Source: Nostoc sp. FACHB-152 | GTDB taxonomy: Bacteria > Cyanobacteriota > Cyanobacteriia > Cyanobacteriales > Nostocaceae | Reading direction: 5' to 3' | Length of the DNA stretch: 64,000 bases | Assembly (NCBI RefSeq): GCF_014697475.1 | Contig: NZ_JACJRV010000012.1 | Location: 62,001-126,000 of the forward strand | In this document: positions 1 through 9,126 of the stretch, piece by piece | How the letters are laid out: every line of letters starts with the position of its first letter | How positions within the stretch are numbered: position 1 is the first letter of the stretch | The notes under the pieces: generated by a model | What the model saw: the letters and a program-made list of their open reading frames with translations, nothing else | What the model was told of the DNA's origin: nothing | Database searches by the model: none | Translations under genes and position numbers: made by a program

Positions 1-114
1 TGGTTGATTAGATAAAGGAGTTGCGATCGCTTGACATTGGATATTGCGAGCTAGTGCGATCGATTCTGGTTCTGTTAATTGCCCAACTGCGGCAGGTAAA
101 AAGCTTGGAAACAT
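1..114 (-). CDS. Partial CDS, N-terminus of unknown protein
   Basis: An open frame begins with ATG at 114 and runs leftwards off the window edge without a stop (38 codons visible). The peptide starts MFPSFLPAAVGQLTEPESIA and contains a HIP1 site translated as AIA. It lies divergently upstream of ccmK3. There is no clear Shine-Dalgarno sequence. I do not recognise the family; too little is visible to assign a function. Confidence 0.4.
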   Translation of the reverse strand, partial: MFPSFLPAAVGQLTEPESIALARNIQCQAIATPLSNQP

Positions 115-254
115 AGGCTATAGTTTACAGCACCCAACTACCAACTTGAAGTTTATTACTCAACACTAGTAAAAAAACTGTCCGCAATGTCACAACTGGT
201 CAAAACCCTCGTAAAATATATATCACTTCTATTATTGTCTCAGGAGCTAATGCC

Positions 255-566
255 ATGCCAATGGCGGTTGGCGTAATCGAAACTTTAGGTTTTCCTGCTG
301 TGTTAGCCGCAGCAGACGCAATGGTCAAATCTGCCGCAGTTACACTTGTATATTATGGTCAAGCGGAAAGCGCTCGCTTATTAGTTGCTGTCCGGGGACA
401 AGTTGCTGAAGTTAAAAGAGCCGTTGAGGCAGGAATTGCCGCAGGAGAACAAGCTCATGGTGGTCAAGTTATCACCCACTACATAGTTCCCAATCCCCCA
501 GAAAACGTGGAGACAATTCTACCTATCCACTTCACCCAAAAATCTGAGCCTTTCCGAATTTTCTAA
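255..566 (+). CDS. ccmK3: Carboxysome shell protein CcmK3 (BMC domain)
   Basis: A single bacterial-microcompartment domain of about 100 residues, the usual length for a CcmK hexamer subunit of the beta-carboxysome shell. The start [20 protein letters not shown] and the later HYIVPNPPENV segment match CcmK3 rather than CcmK1/2. The residues that line the central pore differ from the KIGS-type loop of CcmK1/2 and from the CcmK4 copy next door. CcmK3 is known to work as a mixed partner with CcmK4 rather than alone. A GGAG motif precedes the ATG. It lies 87 bp upstream of ccmK4 in the same direction, so the two are probably co-transcribed, away from the main ccmKLMN locus as is usual in cyanobacteria. 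The C-terminus is short. Confidence 0.93.
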   Translation: MPMAVGVIETLGFPAVLAAADAMVKSAAVTLVYYGQAESARLLVAVRGQVAEVKRAVEAGIAAGEQAHGGQVITHYIVPNPPENVETILPIHFTQKSEPFRIF

Positions 567-653
567 GCGATTTCGCCATTAAAATTTGTAACGAAGGTTT
601 CTACAATTAATCTTGTATCGCTACATAAGTTTATTCATATCAGGAGATTGCTA

Positions 654-1004
654 ATGTCACTACAAGCAGTTGGTGCGCTGGAAACTAAAGGTTTTCCTGC
701 TGTGCTTGCGGCAGCAGATGCTATGGTAAAAGCTGGACGAGTTACCCTTGTGGGATATATCCGAGTAGGGAGCGCTCGTTTCACGGTTAATATTCGTGGG
801 GATGTATCAGAAGTCAAAACTGCTATGGCTGCCGGTATAGAAGCAGCCGAAAATGTTCATGGTGGCACATTAGAGTCTTGGGTAATTATTCCCCGTCCTC
901 ATGAAAACGTTGAGGCTGTTTTGCCTATTGGTTATACCGAAGCTGTGCAACAATATCGAGACTCTGTAGAAAATCCAATTATCAGGTCTTCTAACGGTCG
1001 ATAG
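654..1004 (+). CDS. ccmK4: Carboxysome shell protein CcmK4 (BMC domain)
   Basis: BMC-domain shell protein of 116 residues. The core [20 protein letters not shown] and [17 protein letters not shown] is typical of CcmK4. The ATG at 654 is preferred over an in-frame TTG at 648 because a CAGGAG ribosome site lies just upstream and the protein then begins [10 protein letters not shown] like its relatives. The C-terminal tail of about 15 residues after the BMC fold ([15 protein letters not shown]) is variable in the family. With CcmK3 it probably forms shell facets that adjust permeability of the carboxysome to metabolites; that role is family knowledge, not visible here. Confidence 0.94.
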   Translation: MSLQAVGALETKGFPAVLAAADAMVKAGRVTLVGYIRVGSARFTVNIRGDVSEVKTAMAAGIEAAENVHGGTLESWVIIPRPHENVEAVLPIGYTEAVQQYRDSVENPIIRSSNGR

Positions 1005-1781
1005 AGTTACGTTGATCAGCTATTAATCAAACAGCTAAAGTCAAAAGTCTACAGTCTCAGCGTTAATCGATAATTAATGTTTGATATTTGACTATTGACT
1101 TTTGGCTAAAAATAATGTTTGAATTTCTTTTTTTAAATCTGGATTTTTACTTCCCCCAAGTGCTGTATCCAGCAATTTATGGGTTAGCTCTCAGGAAAAC
1201 ATAGTAGTTTTACATAGACTTTGCAACTTTAATATAATTTTCATAAAATTCTCATAATTTCTAGCGGTATGCTTAGAGAATTGTATTGTTAGCGATCGCT
1301 TTGCTCGCTCGACACATATTTAGAAGTAAAAAATTAAGGAGTTAACTAGCACTTTCTGATCTCAGCAATAAAAGCTACACAGAATAATCAGAAAATTGCA
1401 TATTATCCAAGGAAAAACTCTTAAAAGCGAAACTTATCTGGGTAATATCACGTCAGAACTGGAGTAAATCTTTGTAATTGTTTTACAAAAGCTGAAAATT
1501 AAGCTTTTGTGGCTGAATGCTGATTGCCAGTTTATCGTTACTAGTTGGAAGTAGGTGTATTCTGTGAACTTTTTAAGTATGATTTACAAAAATTTAGATT
1601 TTATTAAGATGGCAGAAATTCAAAATACCATAATTTCTAGCACATAAAACATAAAGACAAAAACTGCAATTTAGAAATTTCTGCATAAAGTTCAGGAATA
1701 AAAACGTAATAACATATAGACTCGCAGAAATGTCTTGATAAAGTTAACCGATTCCTGAACAAATGTTGGCCGACATTTTAA
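1005..1781. other. Intergenic region, no gene seen
   Basis: 777 bp, AT-rich. Just after ccmK4 an imperfect inverted repeat pairs AGCTAAAGTCAAAAGTC (about 1033-1049) with GACTATTGACTTTTGGCT (about 1090-1107), a possible terminator. The right arm belongs to a dispersed repeat that recurs near 5880. An HIP1 site lies near 1294. A 29-codon ATG frame at 1114 has no supporting ribosome site. The rest is probably the long leader and promoter of the HetZ-related gene. Confidence 0.5.
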
Positions 1782-2978
1782 GTGCGATATATGGGGGTTG
1801 TGATGGAAACTGTAAAAATGAGGTTCGATGAGTGCAATCCTACTATGGCAACCGATGCGGAAACACTAAAAGAGTACTGGCACAGCCGTATAGCTGAGGA
1901 ATACCCAGATCAAAGTGCAACTACGAGAGAGAGTATTGTTCGTTGGCTGTTAGGAAGTGATTTAAAGCGGTTTGAACTATTTGAACCTAAAGAACTTGAG
2001 ATTGCCAAGCAAGCGATGGAGTATCGCTGGAAAATTTTATGTCAACGCTACTTAGGAATTGGTAGAGAACGGGCTTATCGCAACTTAATCACAAGATTGG
2101 GAAGTTTAGTTTCTTTACGTAATAAGATTCAAACTTGGGTAGCTTTAAGCCGCGATCGCCAACGCAGTGTAATGGATGTATTACAAGAAGTCATCCAAGA
2201 ATTACTGCAAAACGATACCTATATGCAGCAGCAAATGACTTGCATCGCCGAATTTACCACCGACAGAAGGCTGCAAGATACACTACTGTTTGCAACAATA
2301 GAAGAGTATGCTTTACGACCAGTACGCAATCAACCGTTGCTGGTGTATCGTTTTGTCAATTACCTCCGTCGGACTGGGCGTGGTGGTTTAACTCAAGTTC
2401 CTGGTAGTGACATGGTGAGATTAGTTTCCGAAGAAATTCTCACCGATGACAGTGATAGTCGGGTTAACTTGGTAGATACGCAAGCGATCGCCGAATATCA
2501 AGAAGCACAACAATTAGAAGAACAACAATCACTGCGGCAATCAGTCCAAAAAGCCTTTGAAGAATACTTACAAGAAAATCTAGAACCAGAAGCTGTAGAT
2601 TGGTTGCGACTGTATCTCCAAGGCAAATCTCAAGATGAGATTGCCAAGCAACTCAAAAAACCCATCCGCGATATCTATCGCCTGCGCGAAAAAATTAGCT
2701 ACCATGCAGTGCGTGTATTTGCCCTCAAAAATAAACCAGAACTCGTAGATAGCTGGCTGTCAACTTCCTTGGAAGAACATAATCTGGGATTAACACCCAA
2801 GCAATGGGAGCAACTTTATGAAAAAATAACTCCTCTTGGGCGGCAGGTACTAGATTTACGCAAAGCAGGTGAGTCCATCGAAGCTACAGCCCAAAAGCTA
2901 AAACTCAAAACCCATCAAGTAATGGCAGAATGGACAAAAATTTATCTCGCAGCCCAATCACTGAGAACTGAAGAATAA
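1782..2978 (+). CDS. HetZ-related protein
   Basis: About 395 residues. The C-terminal third carries two HTH-like segments: one around LYLQGKSQDEIAKQLKKPIR and one around LRKAGESIEATAQKLKLKTH. Between them is a GLTPKQWEQLYEK segment that matches the HetZ architecture as I remember it. HetZ is a transcription factor for early heterocyst differentiation; this looks like a paralogue rather than HetZ itself, because the N-terminal half differs. The annotated start at 1782 is uncertain: in-frame ATGs at 1791 (MGVVMETVKM) and 1803 (METVKM) are alternatives. The next gene on the same strand, 265 bp downstream, encodes a PilB/GspE N-terminal-like protein. DNA binding is inferred from the HTH pattern only. 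Confidence 0.7.
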   Translation: MRYMGVVMETVKMRFDECNPTMATDAETLKEYWHSRIAEEYPDQSATTRESIVRWLLGSDLKRFELFEPKELEIAKQAMEYRWKILCQRYLGIGRERAYRNLITRLGSLVSLRNKIQTWVALSRDRQRSVMDVLQEVIQELLQNDTYMQQQMTCIAEFTTDRRLQDTLLFATIEEYALRPVRNQPLLVYRFVNYLRRTGRGGLTQVPGSDMVRLVSEEILTDDSDSRVNLVDTQAIAEYQEAQQLEEQQSLRQSVQKAFEEYLQENLEPEAVDWLRLYLQGKSQDEIAKQLKKPIRDIYRLREKISYHAVRVFALKNKPELVDSWLSTSLEEHNLGLTPKQWEQLYEKITPLGRQVLDLRKAGESIEATAQKLKLKTHQVMAEWTKIYLAAQSLRTEE

Positions 2979-3243
2979 GGAGAATAACTAGCGATCATCG
3001 TCATCAATCACAGTCAGTACTATCATTAGGTAAAAATCAGTTGATTTGGGAATTCGCGGGACGCAACTGGAAAAGCTTTTCAACCAAGCAAAAATTCCGC
3101 CTGCTCCCATACCCATTTAACTGGATATCTTCTTACGTAAAGTAATTAATTTAACTTTTATCAAGGTAACAAAGTATCTTTATTTACTGCCAACTAAACT
3201 TAAAGCAAAATAAAATATAAGAAAACTTTCAGTAATCAAACTT

Positions 3244-4446
3244 ATGTTGTCTTCAGAGGACAAACCAATTGATACCGGAGCAAGTGGGCAACAAAGAAAA
3301 TCCAACACAGTTATTAACTTAGAGCAAGAAAGCGATCGTCAACAGGTATTTCAGCTAATCGAGAGTCTATTGTCCTTTGAAGCTTGCCTATACCACCAAA
3401 TTTTGCCCTTTAAATTAGAAGACAACATATTAACGCTGGGTATGGTTCATGCTCAAGACAGTGGCGCACTAGATTATGTGAATCGCATCTTGACTTATAT
3501 TAACTGCACGATGATAATTCAAGAACTTGATAATGAAAGCCATCGCAGTCTACTATCTGCATACCTTAACTATAAAAATACGCTTGGCTCAGACATTAAA
3601 GCAATTAATCATCCAAAAGCCGACACCGCCGCAGAATTAGAGCAACTCACACAAACAGGCATCATCTCATCTCACCAGCAACCACCATTATCTGTACTAA
3701 AGCCAACAGAAACTGCTCAATCTGCTCAAAAATTAATAGATTCTCCTCTCCCAGAACCTACCACCTTAACAAACAAGACAAAAGAAGATATTGCCCAGGA
3801 AGCAACACTCGCGACTAACTTAAATATTTCGCCAGTACCAAACCCTGAGTTAACCACTACTGTAGAAGTGCTATCATCACTTCCACCGAAAAAACTACTC
3901 GAAGAATTATTAGGGCGAGTTCTTGGTGGAGGAATTGGTCGTTTGTATTTAGAAAGACAACCTTATAAAGGTAAGATTCTTTGGAGCGATAACGGTGTTG
4001 TACAGTCTGTATTAGATAAGTTACCTCTCTCGGTTTTTCAAGGCGTACTTAATGAATTAAAGCGATTTGCTGGGCTACCTACCACCACAATTTCGGAACC
4101 AAAACAGGTAGAGAAAGAATGTTTATATCAACAAAGCCGTGTGTTATTACGCCTGCGAATTATGCCAGGAATTTATGGTGAAGAAGCCACACTGCAAGTT
4201 TTGCGGGGAGCCGCCTTAAAGTTTTATCAACAACAACACTTAGCTCGTCTTAGCCGTGATGTTTTGGGAATTTCTCAACAACTAACTTATAAATTACACG
4301 AATTGCATCAAAGGCTATTACTCAACTCTAGCCTGACATCAGAGCAATCAGATGCTTTAGTTGCTTTAAATCGAATCTTAGAAGATTTAGATCAACAAGT
4401 CAAAATACTCACAACCAATAACGATTCTGAAGTAAATAATAAATAA
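3244..4446 (+). CDS. PilB/GspE N-terminal-domain protein lacking the ATPase domain
   Basis: 400 residues. Residues about 25-120 look like the MshEN/T2SSE N-terminal domain. A low-complexity linker follows (about 120-205, rich in T, E, P and Q). Residues about 215-325 resemble the N2 domain of type II/IV secretion ATPases: GRLYLERQP, VLDKLPLSVFQGVLNELKRFAG, RLRIMPGIYGEEATLQVLRG, which correspond to the DIHIEP, IKIMA and P..GE..V.RLL regions of PilB. No Walker A or B motif follows, and the protein ends in a predicted helical region. It therefore cannot be a pilus motor. It may bind nucleotide such as c-di-GMP, as MshEN domains do, or act as a regulatory partner. It lies directly downstream of the HetZ-related gene. 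Confidence 0.6.
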   Translation: MLSSEDKPIDTGASGQQRKSNTVINLEQESDRQQVFQLIESLLSFEACLYHQILPFKLEDNILTLGMVHAQDSGALDYVNRILTYINCTMIIQELDNESHRSLLSAYLNYKNTLGSDIKAINHPKADTAAELEQLTQTGIISSHQQPPLSVLKPTETAQSAQKLIDSPLPEPTTLTNKTKEDIAQEATLATNLNISPVPNPELTTTVEVLSSLPPKKLLEELLGRVLGGGIGRLYLERQPYKGKILWSDNGVVQSVLDKLPLSVFQGVLNELKRFAGLPTTTISEPKQVEKECLYQQSRVLLRLRIMPGIYGEEATLQVLRGAALKFYQQQHLARLSRDVLGISQQLTYKLHELHQRLLLNSSLTSEQSDALVALNRILEDLDQQVKILTTNNDSEVNNK

Positions 4447-4641
4447 AAATTCTGTCAGTAAAACCTCTGATTCCGATCCCCTACAGAATTGTTATGTTGT
4501 AATTGAAGATTAGACCAATACCAAAAAAGTATTGTATAAATAATTACTTTAAAATTATGGATTAATACTATGGTTGCGGTTTAAAACCTTATAGTATTTA
4601 ACTTAATTTTCCGTTATTAAATTCATATTTAATGATATTTC

Positions 4642-5325
4642 ATGCAGACAGAGGTTTTTAGTGAACTTTTCCCTTTATTGAGTACAGCCAACCCACAAAC
4701 TTTAGAATGGCTGTTCAACGTAGCAATTGAACATGAATATCCAGTTGGCAGAGCTGTTTTAATGGAAGATGCTTGGGGTAACGCAGTTTACTTCGTAGTA
4801 TCTGGATGGGTTAAAGTGCGCCGTACTTCTGGAGATGATTCTGTTGCTATAGCAATTTTAGGTAAGGGCGATTTTTTCGGAGAAATGGCAATTTTAGATG
4901 AATCTCCACGTTCAACAGATGTAATTGCTCTTTCGCCCGTGAAGCTGCTAAGTATTTCTAGAGAGCGTTTTATTCAAATTTTATTTAAAGACCCACAATT
5001 ACATCATCGAATGCTGCAACTGATGGTGCGAAGATTACGGCAAATTAATCAGCGATTACAAATCCGTTCTTCACCTCCCGCCGTCAAACTGGCTCACACT
5101 TTAGTCAATTTGGGCGAAAGCTACGGACAAGAATCACCGCAAGGCAAAGAAATTTTCAATATTCCATTTAAAGATTTGGCAGAAGTGACAGAAATTGGTG
5201 TAGAAGAAGCCACTAAAATTATGGAAAAACTACATGAAAAAGGTTGGATTACCATTGATCGTGTTAATAACATCATTTACTTAGTTAATTTCAAACAATT
5301 GATGAATTTGGCAGGCAAGGTCTAG
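4642..5325 (+). CDS. Crp/Fnr-family transcriptional regulator
   Basis: 227 residues. Residues about 15-125 form a cyclic-nucleotide-binding beta-roll with the phosphate-binding cassette FFGEMAILDESPRST, which keeps the Gly-Glu and Arg-Ser residues of cAMP-binding CRP proteins. A long dimerisation helix follows (about 125-150, LMVRRLRQINQRLQIR). The C-terminal region (about 165-220) is a winged HTH: IPFKDLAEVTEIGVEEATKI is the recognition segment. Ligand binding is plausible from the cassette but cAMP versus another ligand cannot be decided. It is a monocistronic gene on the same strand as the HetZ-related pair; targets are unknown. Confidence 0.87.
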   Translation: MQTEVFSELFPLLSTANPQTLEWLFNVAIEHEYPVGRAVLMEDAWGNAVYFVVSGWVKVRRTSGDDSVAIAILGKGDFFGEMAILDESPRSTDVIALSPVKLLSISRERFIQILFKDPQLHHRMLQLMVRRLRQINQRLQIRSSPPAVKLAHTLVNLGESYGQESPQGKEIFNIPFKDLAEVTEIGVEEATKIMEKLHEKGWITIDRVNNIIYLVNFKQLMNLAGKV

Positions 5326-5943
5326 TTTTGTCTTGGGTGTCAAGTCATCAAAGTTCAGATCTTAGAAAAAGGATGTACCCAAACAGTAACCCTCATCCCG
5401 GTACTAAAAGCCTTCCTAATACCAAAGCTATCATTTGAGCCAGGAATCTGGTATAAATTTTGCAGCACTGGCTGGAGCTTCATCCTTGAGGGAAACCCGA
5501 CTTATTCACCTTCAAGAAACACTCACTAAAGAATGGTAACAAAGCCACCTGAATCTAGCTAAACTCCTTTGTAACGCTATATTAAATTTATGAGATATCA
5601 GGCAGAAGCACCAGACTCAACTTTTAGTCCGGTGCAGAGTGTTAAGTATTGAGTAATTAGTTTTAAAATTTAATTTATGGGCAATTAATTAAGAAAAGTT
5701 TTTCCGACTCGACAGTGCTGGAAACGCCTATTATATGAGAAAAAGATATTTATCATATGAATAAAAGTTGCCTAAACTCAGAGGCATTCGCCATACGTTA
5801 TTAAATTAATTAACGTAAATTTTTGCAAAATCTTAGTTTAAGGGTATTTTGTTCTTAGTTCTTTACAAAGTTCTACTATTGACTATTAACTTTTGGCTAT
5901 TAACTATAAACTCATAACTTATCACTCCTGTCTACTACTACAA
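5326..5943. other. Intergenic region with weak hairpin and dispersed repeat
   Basis: 618 bp without a convincing gene. An imperfect hairpin lies around 5608-5635 (GCACCAGA paired with TCCGGTGC). Close to the M61 peptidase start, positions about 5873-5910 carry ACTATTGACTATTAAC followed by TTTTGGCTATTAACT, related to the repeat near 1090. No RNA gene is evident. Confidence 0.5.
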
Positions 5944-7728
5944 ATGACTGAAGCAACAGCACCTCGTCTCGAAATCGGCGTTAAAGAAACCGTGCCGACG
6001 ATTCATTACTCGGTCGCAATGCCCCAACCAGAAACACATCTGTTTGAAGTTAGCTTGCAGCTTGTGAATCACGCATCCCCAATACTAGACTTAAAAATGC
6101 CTGTATGGACACCAGGCTCTTACTTAGTACGGGAATATGCTAAGAATTTACAGGATTTTGCAGCTTTTGCTGGTGATGAACCATTGTCGTGGCGCAAACT
6201 AAGTAAAAACCACTGGCAGATAAACACAGACGGTATTTCTGAATTAACTGTGCGTTACCGCATATTTGCCAATGAGTTATCGGTACGAACAAACCACTTG
6301 GATAGTACCCACGGTTATTTCAACGGGGCAGCCCTGTTTTTTAGGCTTAGAGGTTGTGAAAGTTTACCAATTCAAGTTACGATTGTGCCACCGCACCCTG
6401 AGTGGCGAGTGACTACTGCCTTACCTTCAGTTGAAGGACAGGCATATACATTCTATGCTGCTGACTTTGATACTCTTGTAGATAGTCCCTTTGAAATTGG
6501 GTATCACGAGTTATATCACTTTGAGGTGCTAGGAAAACCCCATGAATTGGCTATCTGGGGCAAAGGAAATTATCAAGTACAAAGAATAATTGCTGACATT
6601 CAGAAAATAATTCATGTAGAAGCACAGATGTTTGGCGGCTTGCCTTATGAAAGATACGTGTTTCTGCTGCACTTATTTGCCCAAGCCTATGGTGGGTTAG
6701 AGCATAAAAATTGTTGTTCGTTAATTTATCAACGTTTTGGTTTTAGCTCACAGGATAAATACGAACGTTTTATGCAATTGGTAGCCCATGAGTTCTTTCA
6801 CTTGTGGAATGTCAAACGCATTCGCCCAAAAGCTTTAGAAGTTTTTGATTACGATCGCGAAAACTATACATCTTCTTTGTGGTTCTGTGAAGGAACTACA
6901 AGTTACTATGATTTGATAATTCCTTTGCGGGCAGGAATTTATGATGCTAGGTCATATTTCCATAACTGGGGTAAAGAAATTTCTCGATATCTGACAACGC
7001 CAGGACGGAAAGTACAACCTGTGGCTGAGTCAAGTTTTGATGCTTGGATTAAACTCTATCGTCCAGATGCTAATAGCAATAATTCGCAAATTTCCTATTA
7101 TTTGAAGGGAGAAATGATTTCTTTGCTGCTAGATTTGCTGATTAGGGAGCGTTATGGCAATCAACGCTCTCTTGATGATGTGATGCGGCAAATGTGGCGG
7201 AAATTCGGTATACAAGAAATTGGTTATACTTCAGCGCAATTGCAGGAAGTAATTGAATTGATCGCAGAAATAGATTTAACTGACTTCTTTAACCGCTATA
7301 TTAATGGTACGGAAGAGTTACCTTTTAATCAGTATCTAGAACCTTTTGGTTTGCAGGTAATTGCAGAGCAAGAAGAAGAACCTTACTTTGGTTTGAGGTT
7401 AAATACTGAGAATGGTCGAGAAATCGTTAAGTTTGTTGAATTCGGTTCACCTGCACAATTAGCAGGAATTGATGCCGGCGATGAGTTGCTGGCTATTGCA
7501 GGTATACGAGTTACAGGACATCAATTGAGCGATCGCCTCAAAGATTACCAACCAAACGATACAATTCAGGTAACAGTTTTTCATCAAGACGAACTACGTA
7601 CCTGTTCTGTCACTCTTGCTGCACCACGCCCTAGTAAGTATCAAGTAGTTCCAGTAAACAATCCTGATGCAAGGCAAAAAGAAAATTTTGCTGGCTGGTT
7701 GGGTGTGCCGTTAACCACTCTTCGTTAA
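5944..7728 (+). CDS. M61-family metallopeptidase with PDZ domain
   Basis: About 594 residues from ATG 5944 (MTEATAPRLE). An in-frame TTG at 5893 lies inside a repetitive intergenic stretch and is unlikely to be used. The N-terminal beta domain is followed by the zinc-binding HEFFH motif at residues 282-286 and the downstream Glu ligand in EGTTSYYD (Glu 316), as in glycyl aminopeptidases. Residues about 475-565 form a PDZ-like domain (VKFVEFGSPAQLAGIDAGDE). No signal peptide is visible from this start, so a cytoplasmic location is suggested. The expected activity is removal of N-terminal Gly or Ala from peptides. A hairpin terminator lies 45 bp downstream. Confidence 0.92.
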   Translation: MTEATAPRLEIGVKETVPTIHYSVAMPQPETHLFEVSLQLVNHASPILDLKMPVWTPGSYLVREYAKNLQDFAAFAGDEPLSWRKLSKNHWQINTDGISELTVRYRIFANELSVRTNHLDSTHGYFNGAALFFRLRGCESLPIQVTIVPPHPEWRVTTALPSVEGQAYTFYAADFDTLVDSPFEIGYHELYHFEVLGKPHELAIWGKGNYQVQRIIADIQKIIHVEAQMFGGLPYERYVFLLHLFAQAYGGLEHKNCCSLIYQRFGFSSQDKYERFMQLVAHEFFHLWNVKRIRPKALEVFDYDRENYTSSLWFCEGTTSYYDLIIPLRAGIYDARSYFHNWGKEISRYLTTPGRKVQPVAESSFDAWIKLYRPDANSNNSQISYYLKGEMISLLLDLLIRERYGNQRSLDDVMRQMWRKFGIQEIGYTSAQLQEVIELIAEIDLTDFFNRYINGTEELPFNQYLEPFGLQVIAEQEEEPYFGLRLNTENGREIVKFVEFGSPAQLAGIDAGDELLAIAGIRVTGHQLSDRLKDYQPNDTIQVTVFHQDELRTCSVTLAAPRPSKYQVVPVNNPDARQKENFAGWLGVPLTTLR

Positions 7729-7772
7729 TGCAGTTAGTTTTGAATGTTAGTGAATATTAAGTAGTAACCAAT

Positions 7773-7796
7773 AGGGGCGCAAGAACTTGCGCCCCT
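7773..7796 (+). terminator. Hairpin terminator after M61 peptidase
   Basis: Perfect 11-bp inverted repeat AGGGGCGCAAG/CTTGCGCCCCT with a 2-base spacer, which would open to a small loop, 45 bp after the M61 stop. The T tract is weak. Confidence 0.6.
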
Positions 7797-8021
7797 TACT
7801 TTAGGAATGCTGTATATGTATCCACAAGTTACCACTAGCAACCGTTTTATTTTCAAGGCAGGTCTCTTATCGGAGAAGTCAAATGGAACGCATATGTTTC
7901 GTATGTGGAGAAAATAGCGTATCCTTTTGATTGGACTGCACAAACCGTGCAATAATTTCTACTTAATTATTTGTGATGTACTTATAAAGTCTTTTACCGA
8001 CTTAGTGGATAAGGCAGAATT

Positions 8022-9116
8022 ATGAATTTATCAGTTAAGCAACTACTCAAATGGCTAATTTTAACTCTGCTATTTCCTCTATTGTTTCTCAATGGATGGT
8101 TATTATTGCGTTTTTTTGAATATTTTAAACCATTGGTTACAATTTTTATTTTAGCTTCTTTGTTTGCATTTATTTTAAATTATCCTGTTTCATTACTGGA
8201 GCGACGAGGAGTTAAACGCAACTATGGCGTAACACTAGTTTTTGCATTAGCTACTTTGATATTAATAACTTTAGGGCTTACCTTATTGCCGATAGTTTCC
8301 GAACAATTTAATGAAATGGTTAAATTACTCCCTCAAAGGATTGATTCTACTGAGGCAAAACTGCAAGGCTTGAATGATTGGGCTTTCAGCCAAAGAATTC
8401 AAATAGATTTTAGCCAAATTTTTACAAAAATTACCGATAAAATTCCTAATGAATTAGAGTATATTTCTGATAAGCTCTTAAGCATTATTATAGATACAAT
8501 TGATAGTATTTCTGAATCTTTAATCACAGTAGTTTTAAGTTTTTACTTTTTATTGGATGGCCCAAGACTTTGGGAAGGTATCTTTAAAAAAATACCTTGG
8601 AGTTCTGCCCAACAGGTAAGCAAGTCTATTCAGCAAAACTTTCAAAATTACTTAATTGGCCAGTTAAGTTTAGCCTTACTGATGGGTGTTTCCCAAACAT
8701 TTATGTTTTTATTGTTTCAAGTGCAGTTTGGGTTGCTATTTGGGTTAGGAGTAGGAATTCTCAGCTTAATTCCGTTTGGGGATGTAGTTAGCCTAGCTAT
8801 TATTACTTTAATTATAGCGACACATGACTTTTGGCTAGCAGTAAAAGTGTTAGTAGTAGCTGTTATTATTGATCAGTTAATTGACCAAGCGATCGCGCCT
8901 CGTCTCTTAGGCAGTTTCACTGGGCTTAGACCAATTTGGGTGTTAATTTCTTTATTAATCGGAACTTATATAGCTGGTGTATTAGGGTTAATTATTGCTG
9001 TACCTTTAGCTGGTTTTATTAAAGATGTTACCGATGGCTTTTCTCTATCTAATAATTTCAATCATGCTGTTGTAGATGAAGATGCTATATTAACGCAAGA
9101 ATCGACATCTGCATAA
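8022..9116 (+). CDS. AI-2E-family transporter (PF01594-type membrane protein)
   Basis: 364 residues. Two N-terminal membrane segments (about 10-30 and 37-55) are followed by a third at about 65-92, a hydrophilic helical region (95-165) and about four further segments, with the family hallmarks DGPRLWEGIFKKIP and LIGQLSLALLMG. LIDQAIAPRLLGSFTGLRPIWVL is the conserved permease core. Members export small molecules or take part in Na+/H+ or AI-2 movement; the substrate cannot be told from sequence. It stands alone, with the next gene converging 10 bp after its stop. Confidence 0.88.
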   Translation: MNLSVKQLLKWLILTLLFPLLFLNGWLLLRFFEYFKPLVTIFILASLFAFILNYPVSLLERRGVKRNYGVTLVFALATLILITLGLTLLPIVSEQFNEMVKLLPQRIDSTEAKLQGLNDWAFSQRIQIDFSQIFTKITDKIPNELEYISDKLLSIIIDTIDSISESLITVVLSFYFLLDGPRLWEGIFKKIPWSSAQQVSKSIQQNFQNYLIGQLSLALLMGVSQTFMFLLFQVQFGLLFGLGVGILSLIPFGDVVSLAIITLIIATHDFWLAVKVLVVAVIIDQLIDQAIAPRLLGSFTGLRPIWVLISLLIGTYIAGVLGLIIAVPLAGFIKDVTDGFSLSNNFNHAVVDEDAILTQESTSA

Positions 9117-9126
9117 ATTCCAAATA

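Noticed and set aside
1114-1203. Small hydrophobic ATG frame of 29 codons after ccmK4
   Set aside because: No ribosome site and no recognisable small membrane protein; composition like the surrounding spacer.
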